Shown here piece by piece: positions 39,670-48,109 of a DNA stretch of 64,000 bases (position 1 is its first letter; every line of letters starts with the position of its first letter). A program made the position numbers and the translations under genes. Origin of the DNA: Sphingomonas sp. IBVSS2 (GTDB lineage: Bacteria > Pseudomonadota > Alphaproteobacteria > Sphingomonadales > Sphingomonadaceae); the NCBI RefSeq assembly GCF_002127225.1, contig NZ_NFUR01000006.1:1-64000 (forward strand). Direction: 5' to 3'. Below the pieces are notes generated by a model. The model saw only the letters and a program-made list of their open reading frames with translations. It had not been told where the DNA came from and made no database searches.

Positions 39670-40590
39670 ATGTCGGTTCGCATGGCCTTGGCTAAACTGT
39701 GCGCCTGCACTTGCGGGGGCGCAGTGATCGGCGGCGGTGGCGTCTACGTCACCGAACGCATCCATCAGCCGCGCGTGGTGAAGCACGTCACCGTCACGAA
39801 GAAGCGCGTCGTGAAGCGCACCGTGGCGCGTCCCGTGAAGCGAGTCGTCAAGCGCACGGTCACCACCACTACCCAGGGCCAGCCCCAGGTCGTCGTCGTC
39901 ACCGCGCAGGGCGCGCCGATCCCGGTGCCTCCGCCCTATGGCGAGATGCCGGTGGTTTCGTCGAGCAGCAGCGGCTCCTCCTCCTCCTCGGGCGTGATCG
40001 GCGGCTCGGGCGGCGGCGGCTTCATGGGCGGCTTCTTCGCGGGCGGGTTCTTCGGCGGCTCGAGCAGCTCCGGCGGGTCGAGCGGATCCAGCGGCATCAA
40101 CATCGAGATCTCGTCGTCCAACTCCTCCTCTTCGGGCGGCTCGACTTCCACTTCCACCGGCGGTTCCTCGACCTCGACCGGCGGTTCGTCGACTTCCACC
40201 TCGACCGGAGGCTCCTCCACCTCCACGTCGAGCGGCCAGATCAGTTCGACATCGACCTCGTCGTCGAGCGGCGACGTCTCGTCCTCCACTTCGACGAGCT
40301 CCAGCACCTCGTCGTCCAACAGCTCCTCGACCAGTTCGTCCAATTCGTCTTCGACCTCGTCCTCCTCGAGCGGCCATTGGAGCAATTCGAGCGGCTGGAG
40401 TTCGAACGGCGGGCACGGATCGAGCAGCCACGGCGGCTGCCGGCGCGACTGCGGCGGCAGCAGCTCGGGCGGACCGGCACCGGTGCCGGCCCCGCCGATG
40501 ATCCTGCTGTTCGGCGGCGCCGCGGCGGCGCTGGTCGCCCGCAAGCGCTTCATGAAGAAGAAGGCGCCGGACGAACAGCCGGAGGGCTGA
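39670..40590 (+). CDS. serine-rich surface protein with C-terminal anchor
   Basis: This 306-residue protein starts at ATG 39670. The N terminus is MSVRMALAKLCACTCGG, followed by a hydrophobic glycine run and a basic repeat (VVKHVTVTKKRVVKRTVARPVKRVVKRTV). From about residue 95 to 262 it is almost only Ser, Thr and Gly with blocks such as SSTSTGG, without clear fixed period. The C terminus has the shape of a PEP-CTERM sorting signal: Pro-rich PAPVPAP, hydrophobic PMILLFGGAAAALVA, then basic RKRFMKKK. The Pro-Glu-Pro itself is replaced. It may be an exported, heavily glycosylated surface polymer; this is inferred. No known family. Confidence 0.7.
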   Translation: MSVRMALAKLCACTCGGAVIGGGGVYVTERIHQPRVVKHVTVTKKRVVKRTVARPVKRVVKRTVTTTTQGQPQVVVVTAQGAPIPVPPPYGEMPVVSSSSSGSSSSSGVIGGSGGGGFMGGFFAGGFFGGSSSSGGSSGSSGINIEISSSNSSSSGGSTSTSTGGSSTSTGGSSTSTSTGGSSTSTSSGQISSTSTSSSSGDVSSSTSTSSSTSSSNSSSTSSSNSSSTSSSSSGHWSNSSGWSSNGGHGSSSHGGCRRDCGGSSSGGPAPVPAPPMILLFGGAAAALVARKRFMKKKAPDEQPEG

Positions 40591-40597
40591 GCCCGCC

Positions 40598-41041
40598 CTA
40601 TTCGGCGTTGATCAGCGCTTCCTCGATCTGCGGGACGGTGTGGCGGGTCAGGTCCTTGGCGATCTCTGCCGTCAGGCGATCGCTCACTTCCTTGTGATAA
40701 TGTTTGCGCAGCTCGCCCAGCGTGCGCGGCGGGGCGACGATGATCAGCGATTCGAATTCGTTGCGCAGCGCCCGCGCCTTGAGCAGGGCCGCAGCGTCGG
40801 CCGCGAAGCGATCCTCCTCGAGCTGGTGGAAATCGGTCTCCTCATAGGCGCTGCGCCGCGCGCCGACGCTCTGGAAGGAACGGCCGGGCGCGTCGCTCGC
40901 CTGCGCGCCATTGGCCGGGTTCTCCTGCTCCTCCTTGCGCTCCACCTGCAGGTTCGGGCGCAGCGCGTCGCCCTCGTTGCGCAGCATCAGCAGCTTGCGA
41001 CCATCGGCAACCAGAACGATCGCATCATGGGGAACCCGCAT
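40598..41041 (-). CDS. host-attachment-like protein
   Basis: This 147-residue protein matches the host attachment family: MRVPHDAIVLVADGRKLLMLRNEGD, then TDFHQLEEDRFAADAAALLKARALRNEFESLIIVAPPRTLGELRKHYHKEVSDRLTAEIAKDLTRHTVPQIEEAL. This resembles baeRF/eRF1-like folds. The name comes from early plant-attachment studies; real function is unknown. ATG 41041 has a perfect AAGGAG 7 bases upstream. It is divergent from serS. Confidence 0.85.
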   Translation of the reverse strand: MRVPHDAIVLVADGRKLLMLRNEGDALRPNLQVERKEEQENPANGAQASDAPGRSFQSVGARRSAYEETDFHQLEEDRFAADAAALLKARALRNEFESLIIVAPPRTLGELRKHYHKEVSDRLTAEIAKDLTRHTVPQIEEALINAE

Positions 41042-41131
41042 ATCCTGTCTCCTTCGTTGATCCTGCCGCACTGAACGCCGCCACGCGCGCCAGGGTTGCG
41101 CGCGGGCGGGAGCCCGGTCATACGCCCGGCC

Positions 41132-42436
41132 ATGCACGACATCCGCGCCATCCGAGAGAATCCCGCTGCCTTCGACGCCGGCCTGGCGAAGCGCGGGCTG
41201 GAACCGCAGGCGGCCGAGCTCGTCGCCCTGGACGAGAAGCGCCGCGCGCTGATCACCGAGGTCCAGGCCGGCCTGGCGCGCCGCAACGAAGCCTCCAAGG
41301 CGATCGGCGCGGCCAAGGCGGCGAAGGACGAAGCCACCGCGGCGTCGCTGATGGCCGAAGTGGCCGGACTCAAGGAGCGCCTGCCCGCGCTCGAGGCGGA
41401 GGAGAAGGAAGCCGGCGAGGCGCTGGAGGCCCGGCTCGCGAGCCTGCCCAACCTCCCCTATGACGACGTGCCCCAGGGCGCCGACGAGGACGACAATGCC
41501 CTGATGGCGACCGTCGGCACGCCGACCGTCCTCGCCTTCCCGGCCCGGGAGCATGATGCGATCGGCCCGGCGCTCGGGCTCGATTTCGAAACCGGCGCGA
41601 TGCTCTCGGGCGCGCGCTTCACGCTGGTGCGCGGCGCCGCCGCCAAGCTGCACCGCGCGCTCGGCCAGTTCATGCTCGATACGCTCGAGGCCCAGGGCTA
41701 TGAGCAGACCGTCCCGCCGCTGCTGGTGCGCGACGAGGCGGTGTTCGGCACCGGCCAGCTGCCCAAATTCGCCGAGGACCTGTTCCGGACCACCGATGGC
41801 CGCTGGCTGATCCCCACCGCCGAGGTCTCGCTCACCAACATCGTGCGCGAGCAGATCCTGGCCGAGGAGGAGCTGCCGCTGCGCTTCACCGCGCTCACCG
41901 CCTGCTTCCGCTCCGAAGCCGGCGCCGCGGGCCGCGACACGCGCGGCTTCATCCGCCAGCACCAGTTCGAGAAGGTCGAGATGGTCTCGATCACCACGCC
42001 CGAGCAGAGCGAAGCGGAGCATGAGCGCATGACCGGGTGCGCCGAGGGCCTCCTCACGGCGCTGGGCTTGCCGTTCCGCCGCATGAAGCTGTGCACCGGC
42101 GACATGGGCTTCACCGCGGCGCGCACCTATGACCTGGAAGTGTGGCTGCCCGGCCAGGGCCGCTATCGCGAGATCTCGTCCTGCTCGACCTGCGGCGATT
42201 TCCAGGCGCGCCGGATGAACGCGCGCTACCGGCCCGCGGGCGAGCCGGCCGGCGGAGCCGGATCCGCCAAGAACCCGACCCGCTTCGTCCATACGCTCAA
42301 CGGTTCGGGCCTGGCGGTGGGCCGTACGCTCGTCGCCGTGCTGGAAAACTACCAGCAGGAAGACGGATCGGTGGCGATCCCCGAGGCGCTCAAGCCCTAT
42401 CTCAAGGGCCTGAACCGGCTCGAACCGGCAAACTGA
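41132..42436 (+). CDS. serS: seryl-tRNA synthetase
   Basis: This 434-residue class II synthetase charges tRNA-Ser. It has the long N-terminal coiled coil (residues about 30-100), motif 2 [25 protein letters not shown], and motif 3 [20 protein letters not shown]. The serine pocket strand reads TAEVSLTN. Start ATG 41132 gives [15 protein letters not shown], the conserved N terminus. Essential housekeeping gene. Confidence 0.98.
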   Translation: MHDIRAIRENPAAFDAGLAKRGLEPQAAELVALDEKRRALITEVQAGLARRNEASKAIGAAKAAKDEATAASLMAEVAGLKERLPALEAEEKEAGEALEARLASLPNLPYDDVPQGADEDDNALMATVGTPTVLAFPAREHDAIGPALGLDFETGAMLSGARFTLVRGAAAKLHRALGQFMLDTLEAQGYEQTVPPLLVRDEAVFGTGQLPKFAEDLFRTTDGRWLIPTAEVSLTNIVREQILAEEELPLRFTALTACFRSEAGAAGRDTRGFIRQHQFEKVEMVSITTPEQSEAEHERMTGCAEGLLTALGLPFRRMKLCTGDMGFTAARTYDLEVWLPGQGRYREISSCSTCGDFQARRMNARYRPAGEPAGGAGSAKNPTRFVHTLNGSGLAVGRTLVAVLENYQQEDGSVAIPEALKPYLKGLNRLEPAN

Positions 42437-42497
42437 GCACCTCCGCATTCAGACGTACCTGACGCGCGCGGAAATGCGCGATATGGTACGGCCGGTT

Positions 42498-42505
42498 ATG
42501 GTTAA
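42498..42505 (-). promoter_or_regulatory. TTAACCAT box (reverse), CtrA-like half site
   Basis: ATGGTTAA lies 14 bases before the preferred start of the LysM/M23 gene. It is the reverse of TTAACCAT. If this is a regulatory site, it would exclude the in-frame upstream ATG at 42474 as the start. Confidence 0.3.
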
Positions 42506-42518
42506 TGTGGGGGTCGGG

Positions 42519-43637
42519 ATGATGGGGGCAAGGCTGATGGCGCCGGTGGCGCTGCTGATGCTGGCTGCCTGCATTCCGCAGACTGGCGGCGGCTATCGCG
42601 ATCCGGGCTATGATGCGCCGCCCGCGCGGCACCAGGATCGTCGCCCGCGCGGCCAGCCGGAGCAGGACGGATGGGAGCGCCCCGCGCTCGGCAACGAGCA
42701 GGACGTCCGCCGCCTCCCCGCCCCGCCGCCCGCCTGGCAGGCACGCAAGGTGCAGGCGGATTCGCGGGTGGTGGCGGGCACCAGCTACACCGTCCAGCCG
42801 GGCGATTCGCTGCGTTCGATCTCGATGAAGACCGGTGCCGGATCGGAAGCGATCGCCCGCGCCAACAACATCCCCTCGCCCTTCGTGATCCGCGTCGGCC
42901 AGAAGCTGACGATCCCGGGCGGCCGCTATCACCTGGTCCGCGACGGCGAGACCGGCATCGCCATCGCCATCGCCTATGGGGTCGACTGGTCGCGGATCAT
43001 CGCGGTCAACGATCTGGAAGAGCCGTACATCCTGCGCACCGGCCAGCGGCTGCTGATCCCGGACACGGTTTCGCCTTCGGGCCGGCCCGAGACGATCGAG
43101 CAGCGCGCCGCGCGCTTCCATCTCGACCTGGGCGTCGACGACATCGTCACCGGCGGCCAGCCCGCCATCGCCGAAAAGGCCAAGCCGGCCCAGCCGACCG
43201 CTTCCTCCGCGCGGGTCCTGTCGCCCACCACGCCGGTGGCAGCGCCGGCACGGCTCGCCGGCGGCTTCCAATGGCCGCTCAAGGGCAATGTGATCCGGCG
43301 CTTCGGCCCCGGCGCGAGCGGGGAGCGCAATGACGGCATCAAGATCGCCGCGCCGCTCGACACGCCGGTGCTCGCCGCGGCGGATGGCGTGGTCGCCTAT
43401 GTCGGATCGGACATCCCGGCGCTGGGCGGCCTGGTGATCCTTCGCCATGGCGATGGCTGGACGACGGTATATGGTCATGCCGGCCAGCTGCTCGTGCAGC
43501 GCGGCCAGGCAGTGAAGAAGGGCCAGATGATCGCGCTATCCGGCAATTCGGGCTTTGCGGACCGCCCGGAGCTCCATTTCGAGATCCGTCAGGGCCGCAG
43601 CCCCGTCGATCCGCTGCCGAGGCTGCCCGCGCGCTGA
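42519..43637 (+). CDS. LysM/M23 peptidase-like lipoprotein (NlpD type)
   Basis: This 372-residue lipoprotein has a signal peptide ending in the lipobox LMLAAC. Two LysM domains follow (YTVQPGDSLRSISMKTGAGSEAIARANNIPSPFVIRVGQKLTIPG and HLVRDGETGIAIAIAYGVDW...RTGQRLLIP). A C-terminal M23 (LytM) domain reads FQWPLKGNVIRRFGPG...NDGIKIAAPLDTPVLAAADGVVAYVG, then GWTTVYGHAGQL and ELHFEIR. The HxxxD site is degenerate (DGIKIA for HxGxD), so it may activate an amidase rather than cut, like NlpD/EnvC. I prefer ATG 42519 (GGGGGT upstream) over 42474. Ends TGATG-coupled to the channel gene. Confidence 0.9.
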   Translation: MMGARLMAPVALLMLAACIPQTGGGYRDPGYDAPPARHQDRRPRGQPEQDGWERPALGNEQDVRRLPAPPPAWQARKVQADSRVVAGTSYTVQPGDSLRSISMKTGAGSEAIARANNIPSPFVIRVGQKLTIPGGRYHLVRDGETGIAIAIAYGVDWSRIIAVNDLEEPYILRTGQRLLIPDTVSPSGRPETIEQRAARFHLDLGVDDIVTGGQPAIAEKAKPAQPTASSARVLSPTTPVAAPARLAGGFQWPLKGNVIRRFGPGASGERNDGIKIAAPLDTPVLAAADGVVAYVGSDIPALGGLVILRHGDGWTTVYGHAGQLLVQRGQAVKKGQMIALSGNSGFADRPELHFEIRQGRSPVDPLPRLPAR

Positions 43638-44637
43638 TGGCGCTCAGGCCGCCCTCCACGCTGAAGCGCCGGTCGAGCATGCCCGTCTGGGCCTCGATCG
43701 GATGGCGGGTGCTGGCGGTGCTGGCCCTGCTCGCGCTGGCGGTGGGCGTCCATTGGATCGAGCGCGACGGGTTGAAGGATTCGGCCGACGGGCAGGTCAG
43801 CTTCCTCGACATCCTCTATTTCACGTCGATCTCGATAACCACGACCGGCTATGGCGACATCGTGCCGGTGAGCGATTCGGCGCGGATGTTCGACGCGTTC
43901 GTCGTCACGCCGATCCGCATCTTCGTGGTGCTGCTGTTCCTCGGCACCGCCTATAATTTCGTGCTCAAGCGCACCTGGGAAAAATGGCGTATGGCAGTGA
44001 TCCAGCGGACCCTTTCGGGACACATCATCGTGGCCGGATACGGCACCACCGGCTCGGAAACCGTGGACGAGCTGATCGCGCGGGGCCGCAAGCCGGGCAA
44101 CATCGTCGTGATCGACCAGAACGAAGCCAATGTGCCGAGGAGCGCGGCTGCATCGTCCTGCAGGCGGATGCGACGCGCGACCAGGTGCTCCAGGACGTGC
44201 ACATCGCGAGCGCCGAATCGATGATCGTCTGCGCCGGCCGCGACGATACCTCGATCCTGATCACGCTCACGGCGCGGCACCTGGCGCAGGGCGTTCCGAT
44301 CAGCGTGATCGTGCGCAACGAGGACAATGAGCTGCCGGCGCGGGCGGCGGGCGCGACCACGGTGGTGAACCCGGTGAGCTTCGCCGGGCTGCTGCTGGCC
44401 AGTTCGTGCCAGGGCCGCCATCTCGCCGACTATCTGACCGACCTCGCCTCGATCCATGGCACGGTCGAGCTTGCCGAGCGCAAGGTGCGGCCGGAAGAGA
44501 TCGGCAAGCCATTGTCGGCGATCGCGACCGGCCTGGGCGTGCGCGTCTATCGCGGCAGCGTGGCGCTCGGCCACAAGGCGCCCGAAGCGCAGGCGCTGCA
44601 GGCCGGGGACACGATCCTGGAGATCGTGACCGGATAG
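43637..44637 (+). pseudogene. potassium channel with RCK domain, frameshifted
   Basis: Two frames together make one Kch/TrkA-N channel. The first frame from ATG 43637 has two membrane helices around the selectivity filter TTTGYGDIVPVS and the RCK start HIIVAGYGTTGSETVDELIA...VVIDQNEANV. After GTG at 44132-44134 the frame runs to noise and stops at 44224. The next frame carries on exactly: EERGCIVLQADATRDQVLQDVHIASAESMIVCAGRDDTS, through TrkA_C to TGA 44637. One base is missing between 44134 and 44137. Either a real mutation that kills the RCK domain or a sequencing error. The gene is TGATG-coupled to the LysM/M23 gene. Confidence 0.85.
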
Positions 44638-44945
44638 AACCGGATAGAATGGGGAGCCTTATGTAAATCGTCGATTTTCCTGGAGGCCGGGCTCTCATTT
44701 CGTCACACCCGCGAAAGCGGGGAGGACGGTAGAGCGGATATGCGCCCCCACCTAGGATCCCCCGCCCCGCGCTACGGCTTGCAAAGTAGGATTTCGCCTG
44801 CTTGGCTCACGCAGCCAAGGCAACGGCCCGGCAGCTCTTTGACCCTGCAGGAAAGATAGGATCACGCTCGCGTAATAATGTTACGCGCGCGGAGCCGGCC
44901 GCGTGGGCGATCTTCGCGATCTTTGGCGCAGGCGTGCGATCGAAG
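44638..44945. other. 308-base gap between convergent genes with palindromes
   Basis: No gene found. At 44708-44721 CCCGC-GAAA-GCGGG is a 5-base stem with a tetraloop, set in TTTCGTCACACCCGCGAAAG, resembling the dispersed REP-like sequence seen in many proteobacteria. At 44869-44887 CGCGTAA-TAATG-TTACGCG is a perfect 7-base stem. At 44630-44650 GACCGGATAGAACCGGATAG is a short direct repeat beyond the channel stop. No clear terminator T-run. Confidence 0.5.
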
Positions 44946-45719
44946 CTAGAGGCTCTCCCGCGCCTCGTCGCACTCCTCGCATCCCTCATCCTCGCCATGG
45001 AGGAACACCAGCGGATCGGCCCGCACCCGCGCGGCCGCGATCCGCACCAGGTCCCCGGCGTCCATCAGCCGGGCCTCGGCATGGCCGACCCTGCCCTCGC
45101 GCAGCATGCCCTCCGCCTTCAGCCAGGCATTCGCCAGCTCGAACTTCTCGCAACAGCTGTCATTCTCGCCGTAATGCACTTCGGCGCCGCTGGCATCGAT
45201 ATAGTGGAAGTCGCTGCGATAGGGCGCGCCGCCGACCAGCTCGGCCAGGTGCAGCATGGTGTTGGCGTGATGGCCGACGCCGAGCAACAGCACCTGCCCG
45301 CCGGCCTGGCGGACCCGGTCGATCGCGCTGTCCGGCGCGGCGGGCGGCAGCACGAACGGGCCGCGGGCGATCCACTCGGCCCGGGGCCCGCGCGCCGAGA
45401 CCGCGTCGAAATGCGCGCTGCGCAGCACGCCGGGCATGCGCCAGAACAGGTCGGCGACGACACCCAGATCGTCGCGATTGGGCGTGACCGCCGGATCGAA
45501 GGGCGCGTCGTCGTCGCCGGTCGCCGAGGGCATGGCGAGCGTGCCCTCCGGCCCCAGCACCGCGGTGAGCGCTTCGACCAATCCCTCGGGGCCGCCCTCG
45601 ATCGGACGGACGGCGCGATAGCTCATATGGACGAGCAGCACGCCGCCTTCGCGCACGCCCAGTTCGCGCAGCTGCGCGCGCAGCTTCTCTCGGGAGATCA
45701 TCTCCATCTTGACGCTCAT
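44946..45719 (-). CDS. aminoglycoside 3-N-acetyltransferase family protein
   Basis: This 257-residue protein is of the AAC(3)/YokD family: LRELGVREGGVLLVHMSYRAVRPIEGGPEGLVEALTAVLGPEGTLAMPSAT, then MPGVLRSAHFDAVSARGPRAEWIARG, and LLLGVGHHANTMLHLAELVGG. Members acetylate aminoglycosides, but many chromosomal ones have no proven resistance role. A Cys/Glu-rich tail (EDEGCEECDEARESL) is unusual. Start ATG 45719. No mobile element nearby, so probably a resident gene. Confidence 0.88.
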   Translation of the reverse strand: MSVKMEMISREKLRAQLRELGVREGGVLLVHMSYRAVRPIEGGPEGLVEALTAVLGPEGTLAMPSATGDDDAPFDPAVTPNRDDLGVVADLFWRMPGVLRSAHFDAVSARGPRAEWIARGPFVLPPAAPDSAIDRVRQAGGQVLLLGVGHHANTMLHLAELVGGAPYRSDFHYIDASGAEVHYGENDSCCEKFELANAWLKAEGMLREGRVGHAEARLMDAGDLVRIAAARVRADPLVFLHGEDEGCEECDEARESL

Positions 45720-45742
45720 GCCATCCCGGCCATGGTCGCGCC

Positions 45743-46099
45743 ATGCCCGAAATGCTCTTCGCCCGCCTCGTTCCGGTCCTGCTGCTGATCGGCTCGAACG
45801 TCTTCATGACCCTTGCCTGGTACGGGCATCTGAAGTTCAAGCAGGCGCCGTTGCTGCTCGTCATCCTGGCGAGCTGGAGCATTGCCTTCGTCGAATATTG
45901 CCTGGCGGTGCCGGCCAATCGCTGGGGCAGCGCGGTCTATTCGGCGGCGCAGCTCAAGGCGATGCAGGAAGTGATCACGCTCACCGTGTTCGTCGGCTTC
46001 TCGATCCTCTATCTCGGGCAGAAGATCACGGTGAATCACCTGATCGGCTTCGCGCTGATCGCCGCGGGCGCCTGGTTCATCTTCCGCGCGCCCGGCTGA
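45743..46099 (+). CDS. DUF486 small membrane protein, DMT-like
   Basis: This 118-residue protein has four helices (LVPVLLLIGSNVFMTLAWYGHL, LLVILASWSIAFVEYCLAVPAN, EVITLTVFVGFSILYLGQ, IGFALIAAGAWFIF). It matches the DUF486 family of single-domain drug/metabolite-transporter-like proteins. Divergent from the AAC(3) gene, with just 23 bases between. Substrate unknown. Confidence 0.88.
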   Translation: MPEMLFARLVPVLLLIGSNVFMTLAWYGHLKFKQAPLLLVILASWSIAFVEYCLAVPANRWGSAVYSAAQLKAMQEVITLTVFVGFSILYLGQKITVNHLIGFALIAAGAWFIFRAPG

Positions 46100-46177
46100 A
46101 GCGGCCGGCGGCGGAATCCGCCCCGGAAAGCACCGGCCTAGCTTTTTCGGCGAAAATCCCTATGTCGCCCGCCAATC

Positions 46178-47509
46178 ATGGCAACCAAACTCCCCGAGGC
46201 GCCCCGCGTGGGCATGGTGTCGCTCGGCTGTCCCAAGAACCTGGTCGACAGCGAACGGATCCTCACCAAGCTGCGCAGCGACGGCTATGCGATGTCGCCC
46301 GACTATGCCGGCGCCGATGTCGTGCTGGTCAACACCTGCGGCTTCCTGGACAGCGCCAAGGAAGAATCGCTCGAGGCGATCGGCGAGGCGATCGCCGAGA
46401 ATGGCCGGGTGATCGTCACGGGCTGCATGGGCAAGGAGGCCGAGACGATCCGTGCCCGCTTCCCCAATGTGCTCGCCGTCACCGGCGCGCATCAATATGA
46501 GGAAGTGGTCGGCGCGGTGCACGAGGCGGCGCCGATGCCGCCCTCGCCCTTCGTCAACCTGGTGCCGGACGCGGGGCTGAAGCTCACCCCGCGCCACTAC
46601 AGCTATCTGAAGATCTCCGAGGGCTGCAACCATCGCTGCGCCTTCTGCATCATCCCGGCGCTGCGCGGCGACCTGGTCAGCCGCCGCCCCGACGCGATCC
46701 TGCGCGAGGCGGAGAAGCTGGTGGAGGCCGGGACGAAGGAGCTGCTGGTCATCAGCCAGGACACATCGGCGTACGGCGTCGACATCCGCAAGGAGCCGCG
46801 CCTGTGGAAGGGTCAGGAAGTGATCCCCCACATGACCGACCTCGCCCGCGAGCTCGGCAGGATCGCGCCCTGGGTGCGGCTGCACTATGTCTATCCCTAT
46901 CCGCATGTCGACCAGGTCATCCCGCTGATGGCCGAGGGGCTGATCCTCCCCTATCTCGACATTCCGTTCCAGCATGCGAGCCCGAGCGTCCTGCGCTCGA
47001 TGAAGCGCCCGGCCAACGAAGCCAAGGTGCTCGAGCGGCTGAAGAAGTGGCGCGAGATCGCGCCGGACCTGACGATCCGCTCGACCTTCGTGGTCGGCTT
47101 CCCCGGCGAGACGGAAGCGGACTTCCAGTATCTCCTCGACTGGCTCGACGAAGCCCAGCTCGACCGGGTCGGCGCGTTTCGCTTCGAGCCGGTCGAGGGT
47201 GCCGCCGCCAACAGCCTGCCCGGCGCGGTGCCGGAAGAGGTCAAGGAAGAGCGCTATGCCCGGATCATGGCGAAGACCGCGGCAATCTCCGCCGCCAAGC
47301 TCCAGGCCAAGATCGGCCGCACGCTCGAGGTGATCATCGACGAGGTCGGCGAGGAAGGCGGCGCCACCGGCCGCAGCCAGGCCGACGCCCCGGAGATCGA
47401 CGGCGAGGTGTTCCTGCGCGACGCGGGGCATCTCGGCCAGGGCGATATCGTCCGGGTCGAGATCGAGGATGCGGACGAGCACGACCTTTACGGCGTGCCG
47501 CTCGCCTGA
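46178..47509 (+). CDS. rimO: ribosomal protein S12 methylthiotransferase RimO
   Basis: This 443-residue radical-SAM enzyme adds methylthio to Asp of ribosomal protein S12. The N-terminal UPF0004 domain has [30 protein letters not shown] and VTGCMGKE, giving three cluster Cys. The radical-SAM motif is [17 protein letters not shown] (CxxxCxxC), and a C-terminal TRAM domain ends HDLYGVPLA. RimO rather than MiaB is supported by GCPKN and by the [10 protein letters not shown] segment. Start ATG 46178. Confidence 0.97.
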   Translation: MATKLPEAPRVGMVSLGCPKNLVDSERILTKLRSDGYAMSPDYAGADVVLVNTCGFLDSAKEESLEAIGEAIAENGRVIVTGCMGKEAETIRARFPNVLAVTGAHQYEEVVGAVHEAAPMPPSPFVNLVPDAGLKLTPRHYSYLKISEGCNHRCAFCIIPALRGDLVSRRPDAILREAEKLVEAGTKELLVISQDTSAYGVDIRKEPRLWKGQEVIPHMTDLARELGRIAPWVRLHYVYPYPHVDQVIPLMAEGLILPYLDIPFQHASPSVLRSMKRPANEAKVLERLKKWREIAPDLTIRSTFVVGFPGETEADFQYLLDWLDEAQLDRVGAFRFEPVEGAAANSLPGAVPEEVKEERYARIMAKTAAISAAKLQAKIGRTLEVIIDEVGEEGGATGRSQADAPEIDGEVFLRDAGHLGQGDIVRVEIEDADEHDLYGVPLA

Positions 47510-47554
47510 CGCGAGCAAGGCGGTGCCGCGGGAGCACCGCCCGCCCCCTAGAGC

Positions 47555-47830
47555 TCAGCGCGCCTTGGCGTTCAGCCCCATCACCGCTTCGACGGCCGTC
47601 GCGACGGCGAGCCCGCCGAAGAACGCCGTCAATCCGGTGACCATCAGCCCCTGATCGCGCAGCATCGGCTCGAACAGATTGACGGCGATCACGCCGCCCG
47701 CCGCGCCGAGAATGCCGTCGACCAGCCGCCACCAGGGCTCGGGATCCGGATGCGGCGGACGTGGCCAGCGCCACCAGCCCGGCCATTTGGTGCCGCACCA
47801 TCCCATCATCGCTGCGAATGCAAACAACAT
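47555..47830 (-). CDS. small membrane protein
   Basis: This 91-residue protein starts at ATG 47830 with GGGAGAGGGA a few bases upstream. A Trp/Pro-rich segment (KWPGWWRWPRPPHPDPEPWWR) is followed by two hydrophobic stretches (LGAAGGVIAVNLF and LTAFFGGLAVATAVEAVMGL). No family recognised; a two-helix holin-like layout is one possibility, but no lysis genes are nearby. Confidence 0.6.
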   Translation of the reverse strand: MLFAFAAMMGWCGTKWPGWWRWPRPPHPDPEPWWRLVDGILGAAGGVIAVNLFEPMLRDQGLMVTGLTAFFGGLAVATAVEAVMGLNAKAR

Positions 47831-47854
47831 GGCAATCCCTCTCCCAATTGAGGT

Positions 47855-48109
47855 GATCTAAATGCTTTTGATATGCTGCAACCCCGCGAAGATCATACCA
47901 CCTATCTACTTTGATTAGAACATAGTCTATTTTACCCTCTGCAGAGGACCGCAATAACTTTACTAACAGGCAATTACACCATTCTGGCGGAGCACCTGGC
48001 TAGGTCGCAGCAAGGCCATGCCCGCCCGGCAAGGCAGGTGCGCCAAACGGAAAGATGACGGAAACAGCATGCTGGCCTAAGCTCCCCCCGACATCGCTCC
48101 GGAGGCCCA
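47855..48109. other. AT-rich intergenic region with palindrome
   Basis: From about 47855 to 47990 the base composition is clearly AT-richer than elsewhere in the window. A perfect 12-base palindrome CCTCTGCAGAGG lies at 47936-47947. It sits between the small membrane gene (minus) and the serine hydrolase (plus), so it probably holds both promoters. No gene found. Confidence 0.45.

Noticed and set aside
39936..40553. Glu/Asp/Pro-rich minus-strand frame
   Set aside because: It mirrors the serine codons of the plus-strand gene; antisense artefact.
44817..44900. Possible tRNA-like fold near the CGCGTAA/TTACGCG stem
   Set aside because: No T-loop GTTCGA-type sequence or CCA-end geometry.
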